NCBI RefSeq assembly: GCF_900070365.1
Contig: NZ_LN850107.1
Coordinates: forward strand, 4,216,001-4,280,000
Length of the DNA stretch: 64,000 nt
Source of the DNA: Alloactinosynnema sp. L-07
Lineage (GTDB): Bacteria; Actinomycetota; Actinomycetes; Mycobacteriales; Pseudonocardiaceae
Direction: 5' to 3'
In this document: in pieces, positions 34,922 to 42,795 of the stretch
Position numbering within the stretch: the stretch's first letter is position 1
Layout of the letters: the number at the start of each line of letters is the position of its first letter
Program-made: the position numbers and the translations under genes
The notes under the pieces: generated by a model
Database searches by the model: none
What the model was told of the DNA's origin: nothing
Seen by the model: the letters and a program-made list of their open reading frames with translations, nothing else

Positions 34922-35118
34922 GCGACATCCGAACCGACAACGACTTCCTACTCGGCAGCAGCGGCGCGTCGATCGCCCCGATGCTGCCCGTCCGGATCAC
35001 CACCAAACAGCAGGCGTACCGCACCGCCGCCTGGCTGACCTTCATGGCCCTCATCCTGCCCGACGAGCCGGTCCCGTCGACATACGACGAGATCCACAAC
35101 GCGATCGGGAACACCTGA
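34918..35118 (+). CDS. small hypothetical early protein
   Basis: This 66-residue protein starts in an ATGA overlap after rusA. It has a hydrophobic centre (YRTAAWLTFMALILPDE) that is short for a membrane span. The family is unknown. Confidence 0.62.
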   Translation: MSDIRTDNDFLLGSSGASIAPMLPVRITTKQQAYRTAAWLTFMALILPDEPVPSTYDEIHNAIGNT

Positions 35119-35120
35119 TC

Positions 35121-35258
35121 ATGACCTGGACCAAGACCACCGCGCTCGTCGCGATCCTCGGCTTCGTAGTCGGCCTCACCGCGGTCGGCGGCGAACGCAT
35201 CGGCGCCATCGGCCTGGTCATCGGCTTCGTACTCGCCTGCGCGGTGATGCGCGCATGA
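35121..35258 (+). CDS. 45-residue membrane protein
   Basis: ATG 35121 opens a 45-codon frame ending at 35258, in an ATGA overlap with the next gene. It reads as two hydrophobic helices, TTALVAILGFVVGLTAVG and IGAIGLVIGFVLACAVM, joined by a short charged turn. The overlap and clean hydrophobic pattern support a real gene. Its role is unknown. Confidence 0.62.
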   Translation: MTWTKTTALVAILGFVVGLTAVGGERIGAIGLVIGFVLACAVMRA

Positions 35259-35983
35259 GCACCTGGACCCCGATCCTGCAGGCCGTCGTCGGCTCCACCG
35301 CCTACGGCCTGGCCACACCCGACTCCGACATCGACCGCATCGCCATCGCCGCCGCACCCACCGCCGACTTCCACGGCCTCCACCCGCCCATCGGCAAGGC
35401 CGCGAGCAGGGTCACCACCGCGCCGGACATGGCCACCCACGAGGTCGGGAAGTTCGCCGCCCTCGCCCTCGGCTGCAACCCGACCCTCCTCGAAACCCTG
35501 TGGCTCGACGAGCACCTCTACGAGATCCGCACCGTCGTCGCCGACCAACTGATCGCCGAACGCGGCCGATTCCTCCACCAGCACGGCGTCAGGAACGCGT
35601 TCCTCGGCTACGCCACACAACAACTCCGACGCTTGCAGAACCGCGGCGACGGCACGTTCTCCTCGAACCTGCGCACCCGCAGCCACAAGCACGCCCGCCA
35701 CCTGTGGCGGCTCGTCCGCCAAGGCCTCGAGCTGTGGCAGACCGGGACCATGACCGTGCGCCTCGACGACGAGCAGCGCCACGAGTGCTTCACCTGGGCT
35801 GAGAACGCCGTCGCCAACCCAGAGTCGGCGCAGGACCTGATCACGCTCGCCGAGATCGCCATGGACCGCACCCGCCCCGCCATCCCCGAACGGCCCGACG
35901 AACCGTGGGTCGAGCAGTGGCTGCGCGACGTGCGCCTCATCCGGCTCGCCGCGGTCCCAGTCGCACCAGGAGGTCCATGGTGA
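35255..35983 (+). CDS. nucleotidyltransferase superfamily protein (RlaP-like)
   Basis: This 242-residue protein has the nucleotidyltransferase signature GSTAYGLATPDSDIDRIAI (about residues 13-31), the G-S...D-x-D set that binds metal and NTP. The C-terminal part is helical (HKHARHLWRLVRQGLEL). The family resembles the phage and RtcB-linked RlaP group. It could modify nucleotides or RNA ends. It overlaps the following gene. Confidence 0.78.
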   Translation: MSTWTPILQAVVGSTAYGLATPDSDIDRIAIAAAPTADFHGLHPPIGKAASRVTTAPDMATHEVGKFAALALGCNPTLLETLWLDEHLYEIRTVVADQLIAERGRFLHQHGVRNAFLGYATQQLRRLQNRGDGTFSSNLRTRSHKHARHLWRLVRQGLELWQTGTMTVRLDDEQRHECFTWAENAVANPESAQDLITLAEIAMDRTRPAIPERPDEPWVEQWLRDVRLIRLAAVPVAPGGPW

Positions 35984-36327
35984 TCGTCCACCCGCTGTTC
36001 CACTGGTCCCCCACCGACCGAAGGCCCGCCATCCAACGCCGCGGCCTCCTCATCAGCTCCCGGCCCGTGTGCACCAGCGTCCGCACACCACTCATCTGCC
36101 TGTCCCAATCCCCATCCCAAGCGTGGGCGCTCTCCGCCGCGGTATTCGGCGAACGCGGCCAGGAATGGGACTGCTGGCAAGTCGCCCTCGACCCCACCGA
36201 CGAAGTCGAGGTCCGCCCGTTCTACGGCAACCGCGTCGAAGAGTTCCGGGTCCGCAACAGCATCCCCAAGTCGCGTGTGTGGTTCGTCGGCACCCGCACC
36301 GTCCCCACGCGAGGGAGGCGCTCATGA
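35977..36327 (+). CDS. hypothetical protein with ART/DarT-like head
   Basis: This 116-residue protein begins IVHPLFHWSPTDRRPAIQRR, then GLLISSRPVCTSVRTPLICL and SQSPSQAWAL. The layout H-W-S-P...I-x-x-x-G-L...I-C-L-S resembles the NAD-binding head of KptA/DarT/PARP-like proteins, but I do not see a sure catalytic Glu. An ADP-ribosyltransferase role is therefore only suggested. It is an actinophage-type protein next to a nucleotidyltransferase. Confidence 0.6.
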   Translation: MVIVHPLFHWSPTDRRPAIQRRGLLISSRPVCTSVRTPLICLSQSPSQAWALSAAVFGERGQEWDCWQVALDPTDEVEVRPFYGNRVEEFRVRNSIPKSRVWFVGTRTVPTRGRRS

Positions 36328-36980
36328 CCCACCAGAACGAGGACCCGCCGATGAGCGACAGGGTCACCGCGTTCATCACCGACGCCGGCTACACACTCGA
36401 ACCCTGGCAGCAGGACATGCTCACCCGGCTGTATCACGGGCGGCCCGCGGCGGCACGCGTCGACATCGCCCTTGAGTCCGAAGCAGGCGACATCGTCGAC
36501 CTCATCGACGCCGCCATCGGCTGCCAGCACTGCGGCGGCACCCTCGACGGCAGCCCATCCGGCGACTTCTGCTCACCCGACTGCCAACAGGGCTGGCACG
36601 CGGCCCGCACCGACCCGCTGGTCGGCTACCGCGAGCCATACGACCTGCCCGTCCACGTCGACAACCTCGTCGAGCGCCACAGCCCCGAATGCACGCCGCG
36701 AACCACTGAGATCACCATCCGGATCTCGCCGGACATCTCGGAGTTCCAGCAACGGATGCGCGAACAGCAGCAGGCGGCGGCACAAGCCATCGCCACAATG
36801 CAGCGCGCCTGCCAGCGACTAGCACGCCAGGTCAACGAAGTCGAATGCGACCACCGACCCCCCACGCTGTCCGGCCTCGCCGACGCCGCCCCTGAGCCGA
36901 CGCAACTGCCGCCGATCGACCTCCACCAAGGCCACGGACCGGACCGGCGACCACACCGCAACCGCGGAGGCCGACCATGA
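36324..36980 (+). CDS. hypothetical protein with zinc finger and coiled coil
   Basis: This 218-residue protein has CQHCGGTLDG...FCSPDCQQGWH at about residues 67-92, like an FCS/MYM zinc finger. A helical Gln-rich stretch follows (EFQQRMREQQQAAAQAIATM). It starts at ATG 36324, probably a true start with GAGGGAGG upstream, although an internal ATG ten codons in is possible. Its function is unknown. Confidence 0.7.
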   Translation: MTHQNEDPPMSDRVTAFITDAGYTLEPWQQDMLTRLYHGRPAAARVDIALESEAGDIVDLIDAAIGCQHCGGTLDGSPSGDFCSPDCQQGWHAARTDPLVGYREPYDLPVHVDNLVERHSPECTPRTTEITIRISPDISEFQQRMREQQQAAAQAIATMQRACQRLARQVNEVECDHRPPTLSGLADAAPEPTQLPPIDLHQGHGPDRRPHRNRGGRP

Positions 36981-37648
36981 CCGACACCTTGGCCGCCACC
37001 CTCGCCCAGAACACCCGCTGCGCCACCTGCCGCCACCGACCCACACCCGGCTACCGCACCTGCGGCGACTGCGTCGACCGCATCCGCGACGACCTCACCG
37101 CCATCCCCACCCTCTACTACAAGATCGCCGCCCTCTACCCCGTGCCCGGCACCAGCAACACCTCCGGCGGTGGCGGCCGCGGCCACCGTTTCGAGTCCAA
37201 GTCCCCCGCCAACGACCACGTCATCGCCCTCACCGACCCGCGCACCAGCGGCCAAGGCAGACTCGGCGGACTCCACCACGCCCCCAGCGTCCTCGCCCAC
37301 TGGGCAGCCCTCGTCCGCGAATACACCACCGGCCAACGCCCCATCGCCGCCACCATCGACGTCCACGCCCTCCAGATCATCGAACGACTCGACTGGATCA
37401 CCCGCCAAGACTGGGTCGGCGAACTCGCCCTCGAAGTCCACCAAACGCACCAGCAGCTCCGCGACGCCAACGGCGAACGCACCGTCCTCGTCGGCAAGTG
37501 CCCCAATCGGATCGACGACCAGGGCACCAAGTGCGCGACCAAGCTCTACGCGCCCCTGCAAGGCGACACCATCCGCTGCACCGTCTGCCACCACCCGTGG
37601 CGGCGCACCGAATGGCTCGACCTCGGCCGATCCCAGGGAGTCGTCTAG
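36977..37648 (+). CDS. hypothetical protein with two zinc-binding ends
   Basis: This 223-residue protein has RCATCRHRPTPGYRTCGDC at residues 14-32 and, near the C-terminus, KCPNRIDDQG...IRCTVCHHPWRR. The two Cys-rich ends flank a helical core (residues 105-175). Such proteins are common in actinophage early regions; the role is unknown. It is the last of the tightly overlapping early genes. Confidence 0.74.
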   Translation: MTDTLAATLAQNTRCATCRHRPTPGYRTCGDCVDRIRDDLTAIPTLYYKIAALYPVPGTSNTSGGGGRGHRFESKSPANDHVIALTDPRTSGQGRLGGLHHAPSVLAHWAALVREYTTGQRPIAATIDVHALQIIERLDWITRQDWVGELALEVHQTHQQLRDANGERTVLVGKCPNRIDDQGTKCATKLYAPLQGDTIRCTVCHHPWRRTEWLDLGRSQGVV

Positions 37649-37657
37649 GTTGGCGCC

Positions 37658-37864
37658 ATGCTGCACGTGACAAAGATCGAAGCAGACCCGGAAACCTGGC
37701 ACGGCCTCGGAGTCGAGATCGAGGTGTACCGCTACGAGAAACACCCCGAAGGAACCACGGTCGAGATCAAGCGCGGAATGGACGTGGTCCGCTTCACCCC
37801 CAACGAGGCTCGTCAGGTCATCGCAGCACTCCAAGCTGCGCTCCTAACAGGACCGGAAAGCTAG
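37658..37864 (+). CDS. small hypothetical protein
   Basis: This 68-residue protein is strand-rich (VEIEVYRYEKHPEGTTVEIK) with a helical C-terminus (NEARQVIAALQAALL). It is separated by nine bases from the preceding gene and has no strong ribosome site. The family is unknown. Confidence 0.65.
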   Translation: MLHVTKIEADPETWHGLGVEIEVYRYEKHPEGTTVEIKRGMDVVRFTPNEARQVIAALQAALLTGPES

Positions 37865-37907
37865 AGGTAACCTGAGGTCAGGAACACGACCAGCGGAAGG
37901 ACGCGCC

Positions 37908-38111
37908 GTGGTTGTCATCCGCCGAGAAGACGGCACCACCCTCATCGACCGGCACGCCCTCGCTCAACTCACCCGCCGATCAATCCACACCATCCGGCTC
38001 CGCTGCACAGTCGTCGAACGGGACCTCGGCGGCCGCGCGCTATACGACGCCGCCGCCAGCATCGCACTGCTCGACCGCATCCCGACGCGCACACGAGTCC
38101 GCGCAGCTTGA
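37908..38111 (+). CDS. small putative HTH protein
   Basis: This 67-residue protein starts at GTG 37908 after GGAAGGA. RHALAQLTRRSIHTIRLRC and YDAAASIALLD resemble a MerR/excisionase-type winged helix in which the first part would bind DNA. Position at the early/late border suggests late-gene control, but this is inference. The 43-base gap before it contains CCTGAGGTCAGG, an imperfect palindrome. Confidence 0.6.
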   Translation: MVVIRREDGTTLIDRHALAQLTRRSIHTIRLRCTVVERDLGGRALYDAAASIALLDRIPTRTRVRAA

Positions 38112-38175
38112 CTCGCTGCCTATATCACCCGCACTATGTCACCGTGCGCTACGTGTGCCAGTAGCCAGAGCGCCA

Positions 38176-38212
38176 GAAGCCCCGACCCGGACCCCCAGCC
38201 GGTCGGGGCTTC
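38176..38212 (+). terminator. terminator at the end of the early region
   Basis: GAAGCCCCGACC at 38176-38187 and GGTCGGGGCTTC at 38201-38212 form a perfect 12-base stem with a 13-base loop. It lies 64 bases after the last early gene and just before the first late gene, so it should separate early and late transcription. There is no T tract. Confidence 0.8.
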
Positions 38213-38260
38213 CCCATGTCCAGCCTGCGCACCACGCCCCCCGTCCCGCAGGGAGAGACC

Positions 38261-38593
38261 ATGCCCGCCACGCCGATCCCGCTCACCGACATCGCCAAGC
38301 AGGGCACCGCCGACCCTGCCGAGGTCAACGGCAACACCGTCGACGGGCACACCATGCCCAACGGCCCCGGCTGCTTCCTCGAGGTCCGCAACGCCAGCGT
38401 CGGCACCCCCTACAACGTCGGGATCAAGTTCGCCAACCTCGTCGACGGTCAGACTGTCCCCGACCGCACCGTGTCCATCCCCGCCAGCGGCAGCCGCAAG
38501 ATCGGCAACCTTCCCGTCGACCTCTACGGCGCCACCCTCGCGATCACCGCCGGCCACGCCGACCTCAAGTTCATGGGGTTCAAGGCCCCGTAA
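38261..38593 (+). CDS. putative virion surface protein
   Basis: This 110-residue protein begins MPATPIPLTDIAKQGTADPA after GGGAGAG at 38251-38257; an earlier ATG at 38216 sits against the terminator and is less likely. It is strand- and Asn/Gly-rich (CFLEVRNASVGTPYNVGIKF), like small beta-sandwich head-fibre or decoration proteins. It is the first gene of the late region. Confidence 0.6.
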   Translation: MPATPIPLTDIAKQGTADPAEVNGNTVDGHTMPNGPGCFLEVRNASVGTPYNVGIKFANLVDGQTVPDRTVSIPASGSRKIGNLPVDLYGATLAITAGHADLKFMGFKAP

Positions 38594-38919
38594 TGCCAGG
38601 CCAATGGGCAGGCAGCACACGCCGCGACACACTCCCGCCCGACTGGGCCGAGCGCGTCGCCCAAGTCAAAGCCCGCGACCGCGGCCGCTGCCAATGGCCC
38701 GAGCACGGCACCACCTGCGGCCAACCCGGGCGCGACGTCGACCACATCCACGGCCGCCACAACCACAGCCTCACCAACCTCCGCCTCCTCTGCGGCTGGC
38801 ACCACGACCGCAAGTCCTCGGCCGAGGGCAACGCGACCCGCGTGCGCCACACCAACCGGCGGCCACCAGAACCACACCCCGGCCTCCGACCGCCACCCGA
38901 AGAGCCACCCCCGTTCTGA
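38593..38919 (+). CDS. HNH endonuclease
   Basis: This 108-residue protein has the HNH pattern RDRGRCQWPEHG...DVDHIHGRHNHSLTNLRLLC and GWHHDRK, with C-x...C...H-x-x-C-x3-H zinc and metal positions. HNH proteins next to terminase genes help the terminase cut cos-type genomes. Its stop is followed within a few bases by the next small gene. Confidence 0.88.
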   Translation: MPGQWAGSTRRDTLPPDWAERVAQVKARDRGRCQWPEHGTTCGQPGRDVDHIHGRHNHSLTNLRLLCGWHHDRKSSAEGNATRVRHTNRRPPEPHPGLRPPPEEPPPF

Positions 38920-38929
38920 GGAACACGCG

Positions 38930-39049
38930 ATGCCCGTCGGCTTCTACGCGCCCATCCACACCGCGCCCACACCACCACGCACCGGCCGACCGGACCGCGG
39001 CAATCGCGCGAAGGTCAAGGCCGCACGCCGCGCAGCACGACGGCGCTGA
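38930..39049 (+). CDS. 39-residue basic mini-protein
   Basis: ATG 38930 opens a 39-codon frame after TGAGGAA. The protein has a Pro/Thr-rich start and a C-terminus made almost entirely of Arg, Ala and Lys (KVKAARRAARRR). It lies between HNH and the terminase genes and may bind DNA. It is short, so confidence is modest. Confidence 0.45.
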   Translation: MPVGFYAPIHTAPTPPRTGRPDRGNRAKVKAARRAARRR

Positions 39050-39223
39050 GCCCACCCGCTCGCAGGGTGGGGGTGCACTCCCCCCGGCCCACCCCACGGA
39101 CACCGGGAAGTTGCTGCGGCAGAGATGTCGTACGGGTCTGGGGACTTTGACCTGCAAGAACGTGCCGAACGCCCGCCATGGGGTTCGACGCATCCGTCCT
39201 GTCCCGACACGGGAGTGATCGAC
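39050..39223. other. non-coding gap before terminase, possible cos region
   Basis: This 174-base gap has a hairpin of seven base pairs (CCCACCC at 39051-39057 with GGGTGGG at 39065-39071, loop GCTCGCA). A G5/C6-flanked TGCA-containing near-palindrome follows at about 39071-39087. A cos or pac site next to the small terminase gene and HNH gene is common in actinophages. No direct sign of the cut is visible. Confidence 0.4.
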
Positions 39224-39655
39224 ATGGCTGGAGTTGGACCCACCCGCAAGGACCCGGACATCAGGGCTCGGCGGAACAAGGACACCGTCCCGACGAAGAC
39301 AATCCCGTTCGTCCTCGGCGAGCAGCCGAAGCTGCCGACGCTGAAGGGTCTGCGCTGGCCAGCGGTGACGATCCGCTGGTGGAAGATGTGGGCAGAGTCC
39401 GGCCAGGCCACCCTCATGACGGACACAGACTGGAGCTTCCTGCTCGACACGGCGTTGATCCACGCGCGGTACTGGCAGGGAGACCTGTCGCTGGCGGGGG
39501 AACTGCGGCTGCGCGTGGCTAAGTTCGGCGCAACGCTCGAGGACCGTGCCCGCCTTCGGATCGTGTTCGCCGACGCCGAGCAAGCAGACGGCCAGGACGC
39601 TCAGCCGCGGCCAAGCTCCAAGCAGCGCTACGGCGGCTTGCGCCTGGCCGAGTAG
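39224..39655 (+). CDS. terminase small subunit
   Basis: This 143-residue protein starts MAGVGPTRKDPDIRARRNKD at ATG 39224 after GGGAG. The basic, Lys/Arg-rich head and the helical body (TIRWWKMWAESGQATLMTDT) match the phage small terminase type found before a P-loop large subunit. It recognises the packaging site. An upstream in-frame ATG at 39125 is less likely. Confidence 0.78.
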   Translation: MAGVGPTRKDPDIRARRNKDTVPTKTIPFVLGEQPKLPTLKGLRWPAVTIRWWKMWAESGQATLMTDTDWSFLLDTALIHARYWQGDLSLAGELRLRVAKFGATLEDRARLRIVFADAEQADGQDAQPRPSSKQRYGGLRLAE

Positions 39656-39661
39656 GTCTTC

Positions 39662-41332
39662 GTGCCGTTCAAGCCGGAGTTCCCCGGCGAGCGGCCCACG
39701 CTCGGCTGGTTCGTCCTGGACTGGATCGCCGACAACCTGATCGTGCCGGACGGGCCGTCCGATGGCGAGCCACTGACGTTCACCGAGGAGCAAGCCCAGT
39801 TCGTCCTCAAGCTCTACGAGGTCGACCGGCTGTTCAACGGCCCGGCGATTGCTGGCCGGTCGCTGCGGAACGGGCGCCTGGTGCGCCGCGCGATGTTGTC
39901 CAGGCCCAAGGGCTGGGGCAAGTCGCCGCTCGTCGGTGCGCTCTGTCTGGTCGAGGCGCTCGCCGAGGTTGTGATGGACGGCTGGGACGCGGACGGTCGC
40001 CCGGTTGGCCGCACGTGGGAGTCGTTGGGCTTCAAGCCGAAGGTGCAGATCGTCGCGGTCTCCGAGGATCAGACAGCGAACACGTGGGAGCCGACGCTGG
40101 ACATGGCCCGCCGGGGGCCGGTCCTGGAGAACTACAACATCGACCCGATGGAGACGATGATCGTCGTCCCCCGCGGGCTGATCGAAGCGGTCACCTCGAG
40201 CGGGACATCTCGCGAGGGTTTCCGCCCGGTGTTCAGCGTGCTGGACCAGACGGAGTCGATGACAAAGTCGAACGGCGGGCGGCGCCTTGCTGCGACGGTT
40301 CGTCGGAACTTGGCCAAGGTGAACGGGTGCTCGGTGGAGACGCCGAACGCTTACGAGCCGGGCGCCGAGTCGGTGGCCGAGAAGAGCTTCGAGGCTTGGC
40401 AGGCTCAGCAGGAGAAGAAGCTCGCCATGAACACCGGCGTGCTGGTGGACCACCGCGAGGCGCCACCGGAGACGGACCCCACGGACGAGCGGTCGCTGCG
40501 CGCGGGTCTGGCCATTGCGTACGGGGAATCGGCGGACGTGAATGGCGGTTGGGTCAACCTCGACCGCATCGTCGCCGAGTACTGGGATCCGGACACAGAG
40601 CCGCAGGACGCGCGCCGCTTCTACCTCAACCAGATCACGCACGCCACGGACTCCTGGCTATCGCAGCCTGAGTGGCGCGCGTGCCTGGATCTGGAGAAGT
40701 TCGTTGCCCCGGGCGAGATCATCACGCTCGGCTTCGACGGTTCGCGTAAGCGCAACAAGGGTGTCACCGACGCGACCGGCCTGGTGGGTTGCCGGGTCAG
40801 CGATGGGCATCTTTTCGAGCTTGGCGTGTGGGAGCAGCCCGACGGTCCGCTTGGGCGCGACTGGCAGGTGCCGAAGCTCGAGGTGGACTCGCGGGTGCGC
40901 GAGGTGTGCAAGAAGTACCGGGTGATCGGGTTCTACGCCGACCCCGCGAAGTGGGAGACGCAACTGGTGGCATGGGAGTCCTTGCTCCATGCGCAGCTGC
41001 TGGTGAAGGCGAGCAGGGATCACCCGATCCACTGGTGGATGACGGGTGGTCGGTCGTCGCTGACGGTGCAGGCCACCGAGCAGTTGCATTCGGCGATCGT
41101 CGGTGGCGAGTGCACACAGGACGGCGCGTCGGCGTTGACCCGGCACATGCTGAATGCGCGCCGGCGTGTCGGTCGCAGTGGCGTGCAGATCGCGAAGGAG
41201 CACCCGGACTCGCCGCGAAAGATCGACCTCGCTGTGGCCGCGATCCTGGCGTGGCGGGCTCGGTTGGATGCGAAGGCGAAGGGCCTGGACGTGGTCGAGG
41301 AATCCAAGCCCGTAGGGGCGTACTCGTTCTGA
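39662..41332 (+). CDS. terminase large subunit
   Basis: This 556-residue motor-nuclease has Walker A SRPKGWGKS (residues 80-88) and Walker B FSVLDQTE (191-198), where the usual catalytic DE is DQ followed by T-E. The nuclease head begins ITLGFDGSRKRN with Asp359, and FYADPAKWE and KIDLAVAAILA lie further on. It packages DNA into the procapsid and cuts it. It follows the small subunit by six bases and starts at GTG 39662. Confidence 0.92.
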   Translation: MPFKPEFPGERPTLGWFVLDWIADNLIVPDGPSDGEPLTFTEEQAQFVLKLYEVDRLFNGPAIAGRSLRNGRLVRRAMLSRPKGWGKSPLVGALCLVEALAEVVMDGWDADGRPVGRTWESLGFKPKVQIVAVSEDQTANTWEPTLDMARRGPVLENYNIDPMETMIVVPRGLIEAVTSSGTSREGFRPVFSVLDQTESMTKSNGGRRLAATVRRNLAKVNGCSVETPNAYEPGAESVAEKSFEAWQAQQEKKLAMNTGVLVDHREAPPETDPTDERSLRAGLAIAYGESADVNGGWVNLDRIVAEYWDPDTEPQDARRFYLNQITHATDSWLSQPEWRACLDLEKFVAPGEIITLGFDGSRKRNKGVTDATGLVGCRVSDGHLFELGVWEQPDGPLGRDWQVPKLEVDSRVREVCKKYRVIGFYADPAKWETQLVAWESLLHAQLLVKASRDHPIHWWMTGGRSSLTVQATEQLHSAIVGGECTQDGASALTRHMLNARRRVGRSGVQIAKEHPDSPRKIDLAVAAILAWRARLDAKAKGLDVVEESKPVGAYSF

Positions 41333-41349
41333 CGATTGGGGGTGTGGTC

Positions 41350-42792
41350 GTGGCGTTGACCGACTGGGACACCCCCGAGACCCCGGCGTGGTGGCTGCTG
41401 GAGCTGGGCCGGGCGATGGCCGCCAGGTCGAAGGTCCTGAGCGAGTACCTGGACTACTACGAGGGCAACCACCCGCTGCCGCAGGGGCTGCAGAACGATC
41501 AGGCCGCGATCGACGCGTTCAAGGAGTTCCAGCGCAAGGCCCGGACGAACATCTGTGAGTCGGTCGTGCAGGCCACGGTGTCTCGTCAGTTGGCGATCGG
41601 CGTGACCGATCGGGACGGTAACGGGGACCGCGAGGCCTGGACGTGGTGGCAGCAGAACCGAATGGACTCACGGCAGAAGAAGCTGTTCCGGCAGGCTGGG
41701 TCTTCCGGAATCGGCTACCTGATGGTCGGCCCACACCCGCGGGATGCCCGCCGTCCGCTGATCACTCTGGAGCACCCGGACGAGGTGATCCACAGCATCG
41801 ACCCGGCCACGGACGAGGTCGACGCGGCACTAAAGGCCCGCGTCGATCACCGCGAGGGCCGGGGTAAGGCGCTGCTGTTCGTCGGCGACAAGCTGTACAG
41901 GTTCCGGACGACCGGTTCCCGCGCGGTGAAGAAGCTGTCGTGGACTCACACGGCGTGGGAGCAGGTCGACGACGAGGAGGTCAACCCGCTGGGGAAGCCG
42001 CCCGTCGTGCAGTTCGAGCGGGATGCCGATTTGGGCAAGGACCCGAGGCCTGATTTCTGGGCCGCCAAGGACACCCAGGACCGCATCAACATGTCCATCC
42101 TGAATCGGATGACAATCGAGCGGTATGCGGCGAACCCGCAGGCGTACGCCACGGGCGCCGAGGTGAAGAAGGACTTCGACCCGATCACAGGCTTGGAGAT
42201 CCCGCAGAACCCGTTCCGTCGCGGCGCGGACAACGTGTGGATCAACGAGAACCCGGAAGGCAAGTTCGGGCACATCCCGGCCGCGGACATGCTGAACGTG
42301 ATCAAGGCGCATCAGTTCGACTTCCAGGTCGCGTTCATGCAGACCCGGACACCGGCGTACCTGCTTCCTGGTGGGGACCTGATCAACGTGTCGACCGACA
42401 CGGTGATGGCGCTGGAGAATGCGCATGTCGCCAAGGTGAATGACCTGAACACCGGCTACGGCGAGGGTATCGAGCGGACCCTGTCGTTGGCCGCCGCTGT
42501 GGCCGGGGTGGAGCGGGACTTCACCGAGCACTCGGTTCGGTGGCGTGATCCGCGCCAGCTGAACCCGGCCGTGGTCGCCGACATGGGGACGAAGAAGCGC
42601 GCGATGGGCTACCCGCTGACGATGGTCGCCGAGGACATGGGCGAGTCGGTGCAGCGTGTGGAACGACTTCGGGTCGAGGCTGCGGCGGAGGCACTGTTCA
42701 ACTCCCCCGAGCAGCCGCAGTCCGGCCAGCAGCAGCTGCCGCTGGGCCCGTTGCAGGTGCGGGTGCCCGACGATCTGCAGGGCTTGGTGTAG
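41350..42792 (+). CDS. portal protein
   Basis: This 480-residue protein is of the SPP1 gp6-like portal family. It has a helical wing (YLDYYEGNHPLPQG), a RTNICESVVQATVSRQL segment and a helical stem and crown at 290-440 (AHVAKVNDLNTGYGEGIERT). It forms the ring at the head vertex. The start chosen is GTG 41350 after a G-rich stretch; the frame is open far upstream but overlaps the terminase gene. Confidence 0.88.
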   Translation: MALTDWDTPETPAWWLLELGRAMAARSKVLSEYLDYYEGNHPLPQGLQNDQAAIDAFKEFQRKARTNICESVVQATVSRQLAIGVTDRDGNGDREAWTWWQQNRMDSRQKKLFRQAGSSGIGYLMVGPHPRDARRPLITLEHPDEVIHSIDPATDEVDAALKARVDHREGRGKALLFVGDKLYRFRTTGSRAVKKLSWTHTAWEQVDDEEVNPLGKPPVVQFERDADLGKDPRPDFWAAKDTQDRINMSILNRMTIERYAANPQAYATGAEVKKDFDPITGLEIPQNPFRRGADNVWINENPEGKFGHIPAADMLNVIKAHQFDFQVAFMQTRTPAYLLPGGDLINVSTDTVMALENAHVAKVNDLNTGYGEGIERTLSLAAAVAGVERDFTEHSVRWRDPRQLNPAVVADMGTKKRAMGYPLTMVAEDMGESVQRVERLRVEAAAEALFNSPEQPQSGQQQLPLGPLQVRVPDDLQGLV

Positions 42793-42795
42793 CCG

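Noticed and set aside
38107..38138. TTGACT followed by CTATGT as a late promoter
   Set aside because: The spacing is about 20 or more bases and the -10 is poor; it also lies upstream of the terminator at 38176, which would stop it.
38771..40642. 623-residue open frame on the minus strand
   Set aside because: It is antisense to HNH, small terminase and large terminase, with no recognisable domain.
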